8,060 nucleotides of DNA from JBBDWZ01 sp050732575 (GCA_050732575.1 JBOHRF010000231.1:1-8060), one strand, 5' to 3'; shown: positions 1 through 6,488, counted from the first letter of the stretch. A program made the numbers and translations. The notes: generated by a model not told the origin, from the sequence alone.

Positions 1-126
1 ACGGAACTTCGACTTCAGCACGCAGTCTCAGTTCCGTCGAAGGGAGCCCCCCCTCTGGCAAAGCGAGTACGCTCCTCGTATCCTGCCCACCAATCTCTCC
101 GCCCAGCAAAACCGGAAGGACCGAAC
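1..126 (+). other. Left flank upstream of the sheath gene, possible 3' part of an unseen gene
   Basis: No complete gene is visible here. None of the three forward frames has a stop codon in this stretch. The frame beginning at base 2 has the most gene-like codon use, with G or C at most third positions, but it stays open until a TGA near 321, well inside the sheath gene. It could be the tail of an upstream gene that overlaps or has shifted frame, or it could be chance in GC-rich DNA. A good ribosome binding site for the sheath gene (GGAAGGA, 114-120) closes the stretch. I do not recognise the peptide. Confidence 0.25.
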
Positions 127-1650
127 ATGTCGTCTGGAAGAGATGCACGCACGCGCGTGGAGCTCGACATCACTCTCGGCCAGGAGCCGCTGCCGGCCAG
201 GCCGCGTGTTGAGTCGCCGTTCAACATTGCGGTGCTCGGTGATTTTCGTGGCGCCGGGTCGACATCGGATTACGGCGATTGGCAACCCATCCTGGTTGAC
301 CGTGACAATGTGGATGAAGTGATGGCCCGCCTATCACCAGGACTGCGCTTTCGCATGACCTCGGGTGAGCAGGCATCGGAGCAGAGCGTGAATGAGGCGC
401 AATTCGCGCTTCAATTCAAGGAACTGGACGATTTTCACCCCGACCGCCTGCTCCAGCGCGTGCCGGCGTTGGCCGCCGTTTGGCAGTTGCGGCAGCGGCT
501 GGCCGATACGCGCACGTTTGCTGCCGCGGCGCGTGAGTTGCGCGGCGAAGAAATCGCGGCGCCACCGCCATCAGGGGGCAGTGCGCGCGCGGGCGGCGCG
601 AGCCTACTCGAGGACATCCTGGCCACGCAAGCGGGACCCGCGCTGACACCCGTGGCTGCGCCGCGTGAAGACGATCTGCAAACGTTCATCCGGCGCGTAG
701 TCGGGCCGCATCTCATCGCCGGTCAAGACCCGCGTCAGGCGGCACTGGTGGCGCAGGTGGATGAAATGCTGGTCAACGGACTGCGCTCGCTTTTGCACCA
801 GCCCGCGTTCCAGGCATTGGAATCGCTCTGGCGCGGCGTTGACTTTCTTACCAGACGCCTGGAAACGGATGGGAGTCTACGTGTGCATCTCGTGAACGTG
901 CCGCGCGCCGTGCTGGCTGCGGATGTTGCGGCCGAGAACGAGAGAACCAAACGTTTTTCCCGGTTGGTCAATACCGGAGTCGATGATGCACCGTGGGCCA
1001 TGCTGGCCGGTTGCTACACATTCAGTCCGAGTGCGCAGGATGCGGCGCTGCTCGGACACATTGGGCAGGTGGCACGAGAAGCGGGTGTTCCTTTCATTGC
1101 AGCAGCACATCTCCGCCTGGCTGGTTGTCCCGCACTGGACACATTCACGGAGCCCGCCGAGTGGACCGAGCCGGTCGATCCCGCCTGGGGCGCATTCCGC
1201 AAAACCCCGGAGGCCAGCCACGTAGCACTCGCACTGCCGCGCGTCCTCCTGCGGCCGGCGTACGGTGATGATGGCGAGCCGTGTGAACTGTTGCCCTTCG
1301 AGGAGGCAACCGACTCGCCCGCACATGAAGATTTCCTCTGGGGTAATCCGGCGCTGGCCTGTGCGCTGCTGCTGGGCCATTCATTCCAGCGCGCGGGTTG
1401 GCAACTACGTCCCGGACTGGACCAGAACATCGAAGGTCTGCCACTTCAGCTCGTGCGCAGTGCTGCAGGGACCTACGTGCTGCCCTGTGCTGAAGCCCTC
1501 ATGACCGAGCGAGCTGCGGCGCTATTGCTAGAGCGCGGTCTCACGCCACTCGCATCGCTCAAAGATCAGGGCGCGGTGCGGCTCATACGCTTCCAGTCGA
1601 TGGCCTCGCCGGCCACGGCTCTGGCCGGAGGCTGGAACCAGCTCGCGTGA
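127..1650 (+). CDS. Fused TssB-TssC-like type VI secretion sheath protein
   Basis: This 507-residue cytoplasmic protein joins both subunits of the T6SS contractile sheath, the tube whose contraction drives the Hcp needle outward. Residues about 31-140 resemble TssB/VipA: NIAVLGDFRG near 33-42, PILVDRDNVDEVM near 54-66, then ELDDFHPDRLL and a Leu/Arg-rich helix (99-126). A Pro/Gly/Ala linker (144-158) leads into SLLEDILATQ (159-168), which resembles the start of TssC. Residues about 185-500 resemble TssC/VipB: LLHQPAFQALESLWRGVDFL (222-241), ASHVALALPR (363-372), FEE (391-393) and LWGNPA (404-409). Separate TssB (about 165 residues) and TssC (about 490) would total about 650, so the fusion is condensed. 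ATG 127 is supported by GGAAGGA six bases upstream. The strand changes after its stop, so the rest of any T6SS cluster should lie to the left. The family call is strong; working as a true sheath building block is inferred. Confidence 0.85.
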   Translation: MSSGRDARTRVELDITLGQEPLPARPRVESPFNIAVLGDFRGAGSTSDYGDWQPILVDRDNVDEVMARLSPGLRFRMTSGEQASEQSVNEAQFALQFKELDDFHPDRLLQRVPALAAVWQLRQRLADTRTFAAAARELRGEEIAAPPPSGGSARAGGASLLEDILATQAGPALTPVAAPREDDLQTFIRRVVGPHLIAGQDPRQAALVAQVDEMLVNGLRSLLHQPAFQALESLWRGVDFLTRRLETDGSLRVHLVNVPRAVLAADVAAENERTKRFSRLVNTGVDDAPWAMLAGCYTFSPSAQDAALLGHIGQVAREAGVPFIAAAHLRLAGCPALDTFTEPAEWTEPVDPAWGAFRKTPEASHVALALPRVLLRPAYGDDGEPCELLPFEEATDSPAHEDFLWGNPALACALLLGHSFQRAGWQLRPGLDQNIEGLPLQLVRSAAGTYVLPCAEALMTERAAALLLERGLTPLASLKDQGAVRLIRFQSMASPATALAGGWNQLA

Positions 1651-1906
1651 GTCGCAGCGGACCGCCTGTGCGAAGGTCATGGACCTCAGCGTCTCGTTCC
1701 CAGGATCTCCAGCCAGCCACAATACGCGGCCTTCTTCCGTGGCAAATACGCGCGCGAGTCGCGCCACATCGCCATCCCGCCAGCCGTTCACATATTCGGC
1801 CAGGAGGCTACGGACCTGCACACTGTCCGATACCGCCTGCCTCGAGTGTTGGTAGGTGAAACGCAGCACATAGCAGTGCCGCGAGCATCGTCGCACACTT
1901 CTGCAT
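1651..1906 (-). pseudogene. Broken, truncated NTF2/lumazine-binding-like secreted protein gene
   Basis: The start is at 1906 (ATG, with GGAGGG at 1915-1910 just upstream). It opens with an export signal reading MQKCATMLAALLCAAF and continuing to about residue 23, but that frame ends at TAG after 32 codons. The domain continues in another frame, with VRSLLAEYVNGWRDGD, then RVLWLAGDPG and ETLRSMTFAQAV. This is the first half of an NTF2-like or putative lumazine-binding (PF12893-type) domain. The frame jump lies near 1819-1835. Family resemblance stops at about 1660, and the frame then runs antisense through the end of the sheath gene to a stop at 1528. Both a frameshift and loss of the 3' half are therefore visible. 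The gene lies downstream of the dehydrogenase on the same strand. The family name comes from recognition only; the frame break is read directly. Confidence 0.7.
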
Positions 1907-1920
1907 GAGCCCTCCGCTAT

Positions 1921-1948
1921 CGCGCCAGGCGCGTCTCGGCTGCCAGCC
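1921..1948 (-). terminator. Two adjacent short palindromes downstream of the dehydrogenase
   Basis: Two perfect short inverted repeats lie side by side: CGCGCC-A-GGCGCG (1921-1933) and GGCTG-C-CAGCC (1938-1948). They sit about 15-45 bases past the dehydrogenase stop and just before the broken NTF2-like gene on the same strand. They could form hairpins that end or stabilise the dehydrogenase transcript. Neither is followed by a run of T on either strand, so an intrinsic terminator is only a possibility. Confidence 0.3.
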
Positions 1949-1963
1949 CTTCGTCATATGCAT

Positions 1964-3016
1964 TCATTGTGACTCCGCTAACACTACTTTGCCCAGGCTC
2001 CTGCGCTGGTGCACGTGCTGGTGCGCGGCCACGGCGCCATCACGGGTCAACGGGAACACCTGATCGATGATCGGGCGGAGTGTGCCCTGCTCGATGCCCT
2101 GCATGATCGTGCCCAGCGCCGGCCGCAGGACAGACTCCTTGCGGCCCAGGTGCAGCAGGTGCACACCCATGATGCCGCGGTTCGCTTGGACCAGCGAGAG
2201 CGGATGGATGCGCGGCGTTTTCATGAGCGCCAGTAGCGCGCGCGGCCAGCTGCGCCGCTGGGTGGGCAGGGCTGTGCTCAAGCCGTAGAACACGAGCCGG
2301 CCGAGAGGCGCTAACAAACGCTGGCACGAAGCGGTGGCGCGTCCGCCCACCGCATCGAGAGCCACATCGATAGCGCGCTCACCCAACAAGCGCCGGACGC
2401 CGGCCTCCCAGTCGCCACGCGCATCGAAGCACGCATCGGCACCGAGCTGCGCGGTCACGAATTCGCGCTTGTGTTCCGTGCCGGCCGTGCCGATCACGCG
2501 CAGCCCGGCAGCACGCGCAAGTTGCACGGCTGCCGTGCCCACACCACCAGCCGCACCCAGGATCAATACCGTTTCACCTGCACGCGCGCGCGCGGCCTCG
2601 AACAGGCACACCCACGCCGTGAGAAAAGCCACCGGGATCGCGGCAGCTTCAACGAACGACAGCGCCGATGGATAGCGGAACAGATTCGCGGCCGGCACCA
2701 CGACATCGTGCGCGTAGCCGCCGTAGCGCATGAGCGCGATGGCGCGATCGCCCTCGCGCCAACCTTCGACACCCGGCCCAACGCGCACGACCTCGCCCGC
2801 CACTTCAAAGCCCGGGCTGAACGGGCGCGGCGGCACGGTGCCGTACAGGCCGACCCGCATGAGCAGGTCGGCGAAGTTCAATCCCGCAGCCGCCACCTTC
2901 ACGTGCACCTGGCCCGCGGCCGGATCGCGCAATTCAACCGTGCGCTCCACCAGAATGGCGGGTGGACCGAGCCGCTCGATCAGGATGGCGCGCGTGGTAA
3001 TCAAGCCGGGCGGCAT
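1964..3016 (-). CDS. Zinc-free medium-chain dehydrogenase, quinone oxidoreductase/VAT-1 type
   Basis: This 350-residue protein is a medium-chain dehydrogenase/reductase of the zinc-independent quinone oxidoreductase branch, closest by eye to VAT-1-like members. Such enzymes use NADPH to reduce quinones or activated double bonds in the cytoplasm. Residues 1-125 form the GroES-like half, with the signature around NFADLLMRVGLY (47-58) and PFSPGFEVAGEV (65-76). The Rossmann half carries the nucleotide loop AAGGVG (155-160) and ends with HQHVHQRRSLGKVVL (332-346). No zinc-binding Cys cluster is seen. The length is usual for the family. ATG 3016 has no clear ribosome binding site, and the family motif starts at about residue 9, so a start a few codons downstream is possible. 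It is divergent from the Uma2 gene. The exact substrate cannot be told. Confidence 0.88.
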   Translation of the reverse strand: MPPGLITTRAILIERLGPPAILVERTVELRDPAAGQVHVKVAAAGLNFADLLMRVGLYGTVPPRPFSPGFEVAGEVVRVGPGVEGWREGDRAIALMRYGGYAHDVVVPAANLFRYPSALSFVEAAAIPVAFLTAWVCLFEAARARAGETVLILGAAGGVGTAAVQLARAAGLRVIGTAGTEHKREFVTAQLGADACFDARGDWEAGVRRLLGERAIDVALDAVGGRATASCQRLLAPLGRLVFYGLSTALPTQRRSWPRALLALMKTPRIHPLSLVQANRGIMGVHLLHLGRKESVLRPALGTIMQGIEQGTLRPIIDQVFPLTRDGAVAAHQHVHQRRSLGKVVLAESQ

Positions 3017-3089
3017 GGAGAAACGATGGGTCGTACGCGCACATCCATCACGCAGGCAAAAGTGAAGAGGCGGATGAACTCAAACTACC

Positions 3090-3128
3090 GAGCGATGATA
3101 GCCGGTCGATAGGAGCGATGTCTCGCTC
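3090..3128. promoter_or_regulatory. Candidate operator: repeated GAGCGA half-sites
   Basis: A perfect inverted repeat, GAGCGA-TGTC-TCGCTC, covers 3113-3128. The same half-site, extended to GAGCGATG, occurs again in direct orientation at 3090-3097. The copies overlap the -35 and the -10 of the proposed dehydrogenase promoter. They lie in the 232-base gap between the divergent dehydrogenase and Uma2 genes. This layout would suit a repressor. No regulator gene is adjacent, and chance is not excluded. Confidence 0.35.
3095..3124 (-). promoter_or_regulatory. Candidate sigma70 promoter of the dehydrogenase gene
   Basis: Read on the minus strand, GAGACA (3124-3119) is followed after 18 bases by TATCAT (3100-3095). 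These match 4 of 6 and 5 of 6 bases of the -35 and -10 consensus. Transcription would begin near 3088, giving a leader of about 70 bases. A second -10-like element, TAGTTT (3087-3082), lies just downstream with TCGACC as a possible -35. Which one is used cannot be decided from sequence. Confidence 0.4.
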
Positions 3129-3194
3129 ACTGGAAATGGCCGAGCCAGCTATCGGATCGCCCTGGCAGTGCACCCATCATGGGGCGGAGAGCGC

Positions 3195-3222
3195 TTGAAC
3201 CGACACCATCCGAGGTTACATT
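3195..3222 (+). promoter_or_regulatory. Candidate sigma70 promoter of the Uma2 gene
   Basis: TTGAAC (3195-3200) and TACATT (3217-3222) are separated by 16 bases, both close to consensus. The predicted transcript start, near 3229, is only about 20 bases before ATG 3249. It lies well after the earlier in-frame ATG at 3168, so it argues for the later start codon. Confidence 0.5.
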
Positions 3223-3248
3223 CCCATGAGCAGAACGGTCATCACATC

Positions 3249-3824
3249 ATGGCAACGAACCCCATGCCCATCTATTCCGCAGACGACGTGCTCCGTATCC
3301 CCATTCCGCCGGACCTCTCCGGTTACGAACTGGTGGACGGAGAGTTGGAACCGGTGACGCCTGTCGGCGCGAGTCATGGTCGGATAGCGGGACAGGTATT
3401 CAAGCGGCTGCACGCCCATGTAACGCAACAGCGAATTCCCGGCCGCGTCTATATCGAGGTAGGTTTCGTTTTGGGGCTTCGTCGTGATCCCCAGCGGTTG
3501 CGGGGTCCTGACGTCTCGTTCGTCAGCCAAGCGCGGCTTGATCAGATTGGCGGCGAGCCAAAAGGCTTCTTCCACACAACTCCGGATCTGGCGGTCGAGG
3601 TCGAATCGGCCGAGCGCCCCAAAGCTCTTCAGCAGCGTATCCAGGACTATCTCGACGCGGGCACGCCACTCGTGTGGGTGATTCATTCGGAGACGAATTC
3701 GGCAACGATGTATCGAGCGGACGGCTCAGCCAGGCTGCTGCGCGAATCGGATGTGCTGGACGGCGAGGACGTGCTGCCTGAGTTGAAGATCCCGCTGCGT
3801 GAGTTGTTCGACGAATCGATCTGA
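3249..3824 (+). CDS. Uma2 family (DUF820) endonuclease-fold protein
   Basis: This 191-residue protein belongs to the Uma2/DUF820 family (PF05685), which has a restriction-endonuclease-like PD-(D/E)xK fold; its biological role is generally unknown. Visible family blocks are YELVDGELEPV (26-36), RGPDVSFVS (85-93, Asp88), PDLAVEVESAERP (112-124, Glu117 and Glu119), YLDAGTPLVWVI (134-145) and DGEDVLPELKIPL near the end. The Lys usual on the helix before YLxAG is Arg130 here (CGT at 3636-3638); Lys125 lies nearby. A longer reading from ATG 3168 adds 27 residues rich in His and Arg that do not resemble the family and would begin before the likely promoter, so 3249 is preferred. It stands alone on its transcript, with no obvious toxin-antitoxin partner. 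Confidence 0.85.
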   Translation: MATNPMPIYSADDVLRIPIPPDLSGYELVDGELEPVTPVGASHGRIAGQVFKRLHAHVTQQRIPGRVYIEVGFVLGLRRDPQRLRGPDVSFVSQARLDQIGGEPKGFFHTTPDLAVEVESAERPKALQQRIQDYLDAGTPLVWVIHSETNSATMYRADGSARLLRESDVLDGEDVLPELKIPLRELFDESI

Positions 3825-3991
3825 GGCAAGGCGCGCTACTGCTTGCTCGGCCAACGCGCTTCACTCAGGCGGACGCGCGCGCACATCGTTCATGTCAACT
3901 CGATCAAACCAGGCAGGTACAACCAAAGGTATGTCAAACCAGCGGATTGCAGCCAGTGTCCCAGCGCTGTACTGGGCGCGCGACCGTTGGC

Positions 3992-3999
3992 TATATATT
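3992..3999 (+). promoter_or_regulatory. Candidate -10 element of the S9 peptidase gene
   Basis: TATATATT includes TATATT (3994-3999), matching 5 of 6 bases of the -10 consensus, and is an AT-rich island in GC-rich DNA. No good -35 is seen 16-18 bases upstream. It lies 44 bases before the GTG start at 4044. The rest of the 219-base gap after the Uma2 gene (3825-4043) shows nothing else I can support. Confidence 0.4.
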
Positions 4000-4043
4000 G
4001 ATCCTGCTGGTCGCACCGCCCCCTGAACACCTCGAGGCTCGCC

Positions 4044-6386
4044 GTGCTTATTCGCCATCGCCGCCGTTACGCTCGGGCGCTCAGCGCCGCGGCCGCCCTG
4101 TCATACACGCTGGCGGGATCCGCCGCCGCGCAGGGTAGCGCCGCCGACTACACGCGCGCGCAATCCGTGCGCACTCGACTGGATGGACTCGTGGTCGACC
4201 TGGTCGATACCGAGGCCTGGATCGGCAACACGAGCCGCTTCTGGTATCGCAAGTCGATCACGGGCGGGACCACGTTCATGATTGCCGATGCGGCCACGCT
4301 GGAGAAGAAGCCGGCATTCGACCACACGGCCCTGGCTGCGTCGCTTGCCACTGCGACCGGCCGCACCATCGATGCGCGCGTGCTGCCCTTCAATGAGCTG
4401 AGTTACGCGGCCGACGAGCGCAGCTTCGAAATCACGGTCGACACGCTGCGCTTCACCTGCACCGTTGTGGAGTCACGCTGCACGGCGGTGCCAACGTTTG
4501 CCGGACGCGGTGGAAGAGGTGGACGGGGTGGTGGCGGCGGCACTGGACGTTTTGGCGGCGGCTTGTACGGCGATGCGGCGCAACCCAACCCTGCGCCCCG
4601 CGGGTCACCCGATGGCAAGACCGAAGCGGTCATCCGCAACTTCAACGTCTTCACGCGCGCCGTGGGTACGGGCGACTGGACGGCCCTCTCGACCGACGGC
4701 TCGGATGCCAACGCGTACGTAATCCAGTCGCTGTCGTGGTCGCCCGACTCGAAGAAGCTCGCGGCCTATCGCGTGAAGCCCGGCTTCACGCGTGAAGTGC
4801 ACTACGTGATGTCCAGCCCGGAAGACCAGATCCAACCCAAAGATGTGCGCCGTCTCTACAACAAGCCGGGTGATGTGCTCGATGTGGATCAGCCCGTGCT
4901 CTTCGACCTGGCTGCGCGCAAGCAGATCGAAATCTCGAGTGCGCTCTTTCCCAACGCGTACGAGCAGAGCGGCCTGGTATGGCGCGCCGACAGCCGCGCG
5001 TTCACGTTCGAGTACAACCAGCGTGGCCACCAGGTGTATCGCGTGGTCGAGGTCGATGGCAACACGGGCGCAACGCGCGCCATCATCAGTGAAGAGCCGC
5101 GCACGTTCTTCACGTACTCGTCCAAGAGATTCCGTTTTGACGTCAATGATGGCGCCGAGATCATCTGGATGTCGGAGCGCGACGGCTGGAATCACCTCTA
5201 CTTGTTCGACGGCGCCACCGGCCGGGTGAAGAACCCGATCACGCGCGGCCCGTGGGTGGTGCGCGGTGTGGACCGCGTCGATGCCGCGGCGCGCCAGATC
5301 TGGTTCCGTGCCAGTGGCATGGTTCCGGGCAAAGACCCGTACTTCATTCACCACTACCGCATCAACTTCGATGGCACAGGCCTCACGACATTCACCGAGG
5401 CCGATGCCACACACACGATCCGTTTCTCTGGTGATGGCCAGTACTACCTGGATCGCTACTCGCGCGTGGACCTGCCACCCGTGCTGGAGGTGCGGCGCAC
5501 CAACGATCAGAAACTCGTGCTTATGGCCGAAAAGGCCAATGCATCAGCATTGCTGGCTACCGGCTGGCGCCCGCCTGAGGCGTTCGTGTCCAAAGCGCGC
5601 GATGGCACGACCGACATCTACGGCATCATCGTGCGGCCCACCAACTTCAATCCTGGGAAGAAGTATCCGGTCATCGAGTACATCTATGCCGGCCCGCACG
5701 ATTCTTTCGTGCCCAAGAGTTGGGGCGTGCAATACGGCATGCAGGCACAGGCCGAGCTGGGCTTCATAGTGGCGCAAATCGACGGCATGGGCACATCCAA
5801 TCGTTCAAAGGCGTTCCATGATGTGTCGTGGCAGAACATCGGTGACGCGGGCTTTCCCGATCGCAAGCTCTGGCACAAAGCCGTGGCCGCGCAGTACGCG
5901 TGGTACGACGTCTCGAAAGTCGGGATCTACGGCGGCTCAGCAGGCGGGCAGAACGCCATGGGCGCGCTGCTCTTCCATCCCGAGTTCTACAAAGTCGCGG
6001 TCAGCTTTGCCGGCTGCCACGACAATCGCATGGACAAGATCTGGTGGAACGAGCAGTGGATGGGTTGGCCACTGGCGCCACACTACGACGCGTCATCCAA
6101 CGTGGTGAACGCACATCGCCTGCAAGGCAAGCTGCTGCTGCTGGTTGGCGAGCTGGATGAGAACGTTGATCCGTCTTCCACGTTCCAGGTGGCCAACGCA
6201 CTGGTCAAAGCGAACAAGACGTTCGATCTGTTTGTGTTCCCGGGCGGCGATCACGGTGTGGGCCGGCGCGGGACGTTGGCACCATACGGCGATCGCAAAC
6301 AATGGGATTATTTCGTGCACCACCTGCTCGGCGTCGAGCCACCGGACTGGAACGCGGCCCGAAAAGCGGCCGATTCCGGCCAGTAA
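4044..6386 (+). CDS. Secreted S9 family serine peptidase (DPP IV-like architecture)
   Basis: This 780-residue exported peptidase pairs an N-terminal beta-propeller with a C-terminal alpha/beta-hydrolase domain, as in prolyl oligopeptidase and DPP IV. An Arg-rich start and a hydrophobic stretch ending SAAAQG (residues 26-31) form a Sec signal, so it acts outside the cytoplasm. The propeller spans about residues 35-500, with repeats such as LSWSPDSKKLAAYRV and IIWMSERDGWNHLYLFD. The triad can be placed: Ser632 in GGSAGG (630-635), Asp705 in GELDENVD (702-709) and His737 in GGDHG (734-738). The nucleophile loop is GGSAGG, where DPP IV has GWSYGG. The DPP IV motif DWVYEEE, expected before the LSWSPD repeat, is absent, so dipeptide release from free N-termini is doubtful. 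Residues 154-176 are a Gly/Arg-rich insert. GTG 4044 has GAGG six bases upstream. Substrate is unknown. Confidence 0.9.
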   Translation: MLIRHRRRYARALSAAAALSYTLAGSAAAQGSAADYTRAQSVRTRLDGLVVDLVDTEAWIGNTSRFWYRKSITGGTTFMIADAATLEKKPAFDHTALAASLATATGRTIDARVLPFNELSYAADERSFEITVDTLRFTCTVVESRCTAVPTFAGRGGRGGRGGGGGTGRFGGGLYGDAAQPNPAPRGSPDGKTEAVIRNFNVFTRAVGTGDWTALSTDGSDANAYVIQSLSWSPDSKKLAAYRVKPGFTREVHYVMSSPEDQIQPKDVRRLYNKPGDVLDVDQPVLFDLAARKQIEISSALFPNAYEQSGLVWRADSRAFTFEYNQRGHQVYRVVEVDGNTGATRAIISEEPRTFFTYSSKRFRFDVNDGAEIIWMSERDGWNHLYLFDGATGRVKNPITRGPWVVRGVDRVDAAARQIWFRASGMVPGKDPYFIHHYRINFDGTGLTTFTEADATHTIRFSGDGQYYLDRYSRVDLPPVLEVRRTNDQKLVLMAEKANASALLATGWRPPEAFVSKARDGTTDIYGIIVRPTNFNPGKKYPVIEYIYAGPHDSFVPKSWGVQYGMQAQAELGFIVAQIDGMGTSNRSKAFHDVSWQNIGDAGFPDRKLWHKAVAAQYAWYDVSKVGIYGGSAGGQNAMGALLFHPEFYKVAVSFAGCHDNRMDKIWWNEQWMGWPLAPHYDASSNVVNAHRLQGKLLLLVGELDENVDPSSTFQVANALVKANKTFDLFVFPGGDHGVGRRGTLAPYGDRKQWDYFVHHLLGVEPPDWNAARKAADSGQ
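4503..4571 (+). repeat. RGG-type Gly/Arg-rich insert inside the S9 peptidase
   Basis: Codons for residues 154-176 encode GRGGRGGRGG followed by a Gly run and GRFGGG. This is a low-complexity, flexible, positively charged segment between a Cys-containing strand (residues 144-151, TVVESRCT) and the next propeller blade. Three near-identical GGTGGA/GGACGG units suggest growth by slippage of short repeats. The reading frame is kept. Confidence 0.7.
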
Positions 6387-6389
6387 CCT

Positions 6390-6422
6390 GAGCGCTGGGT
6401 GGGGCCATCCGACTCAGCGCTT
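6390..6422 (+). terminator. Hairpin after the S9 peptidase gene
   Basis: AGCGCTG (6391-6397) pairs with CAGCGCT (6415-6421), and the interior can fold further through GGTGG/CCATC-type pairing. It starts four bases past the TAA stop at 6384-6386. The following bases are TTCGCC rather than a T-run, so it may act as an RNA 3' end stabiliser or a factor-aided terminator rather than a classical intrinsic one. Its right edge touches the proposed promoter of the next gene. Confidence 0.4.
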
Positions 6423-6449
6423 CGCCGCTCGGCCCGCGCCCGTTAGATT
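6421..6449 (+). promoter_or_regulatory. Candidate promoter of the TonB-like small gene
   Basis: TTCGCC (6421-6426) and TAGATT (6444-6449) are 17 bases apart. The -10 is acceptable at 4 of 6 matches and the -35 is weak at 3 of 6. A transcript start near 6456 would give a leader of about 33 bases containing AGGGTGG (6475-6481), a plausible ribosome binding site seven bases before GTG 6489. Confidence 0.35.
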
Positions 6450-6488
6450 CTTTTTCGCTGCTCAGTTCCGAGCCAGGGTGGTCAGATC

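Noticed and set aside
877..1380. Minus-strand Cys-rich open frame (167 codons) inside the sheath gene
   Set aside because: The Cys content comes from antisense codons; the plus strand is a convincing T6SS sheath protein.
1528..1650. Continuation of the NTF2-like frame through the end of the sheath gene
   Set aside because: The encoded residues are rich in Arg and Glu with no family resemblance; they are antisense to conserved TssC-like C-terminal codons.
2471..3112. Plus-strand open frame (213 codons) opposite the dehydrogenase
   Set aside because: Composition is rich in Arg and His as expected for an antisense shadow; the dehydrogenase on the other strand has full family motifs.
3168..3248. 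Longer N-terminus for the Uma2 protein from ATG 3168
   Set aside because: The extra 27 residues do not look like the family, and the best promoter (3195-3222) lies inside this stretch.
3931..4026. 31-codon open frame with AAAGGT before its ATG
   Set aside because: It overlaps the proposed -10 of the S9 peptidase gene, has no recognisable features, and short frames are common in this DNA.
4605..5414. Long minus-strand open frame (269 codons) opposite the S9 peptidase
   Set aside because: It is a mirror of the peptidase codons in GC-rich DNA; no family resemblance, no ribosome binding site, and the plus-strand protein is clearly real.
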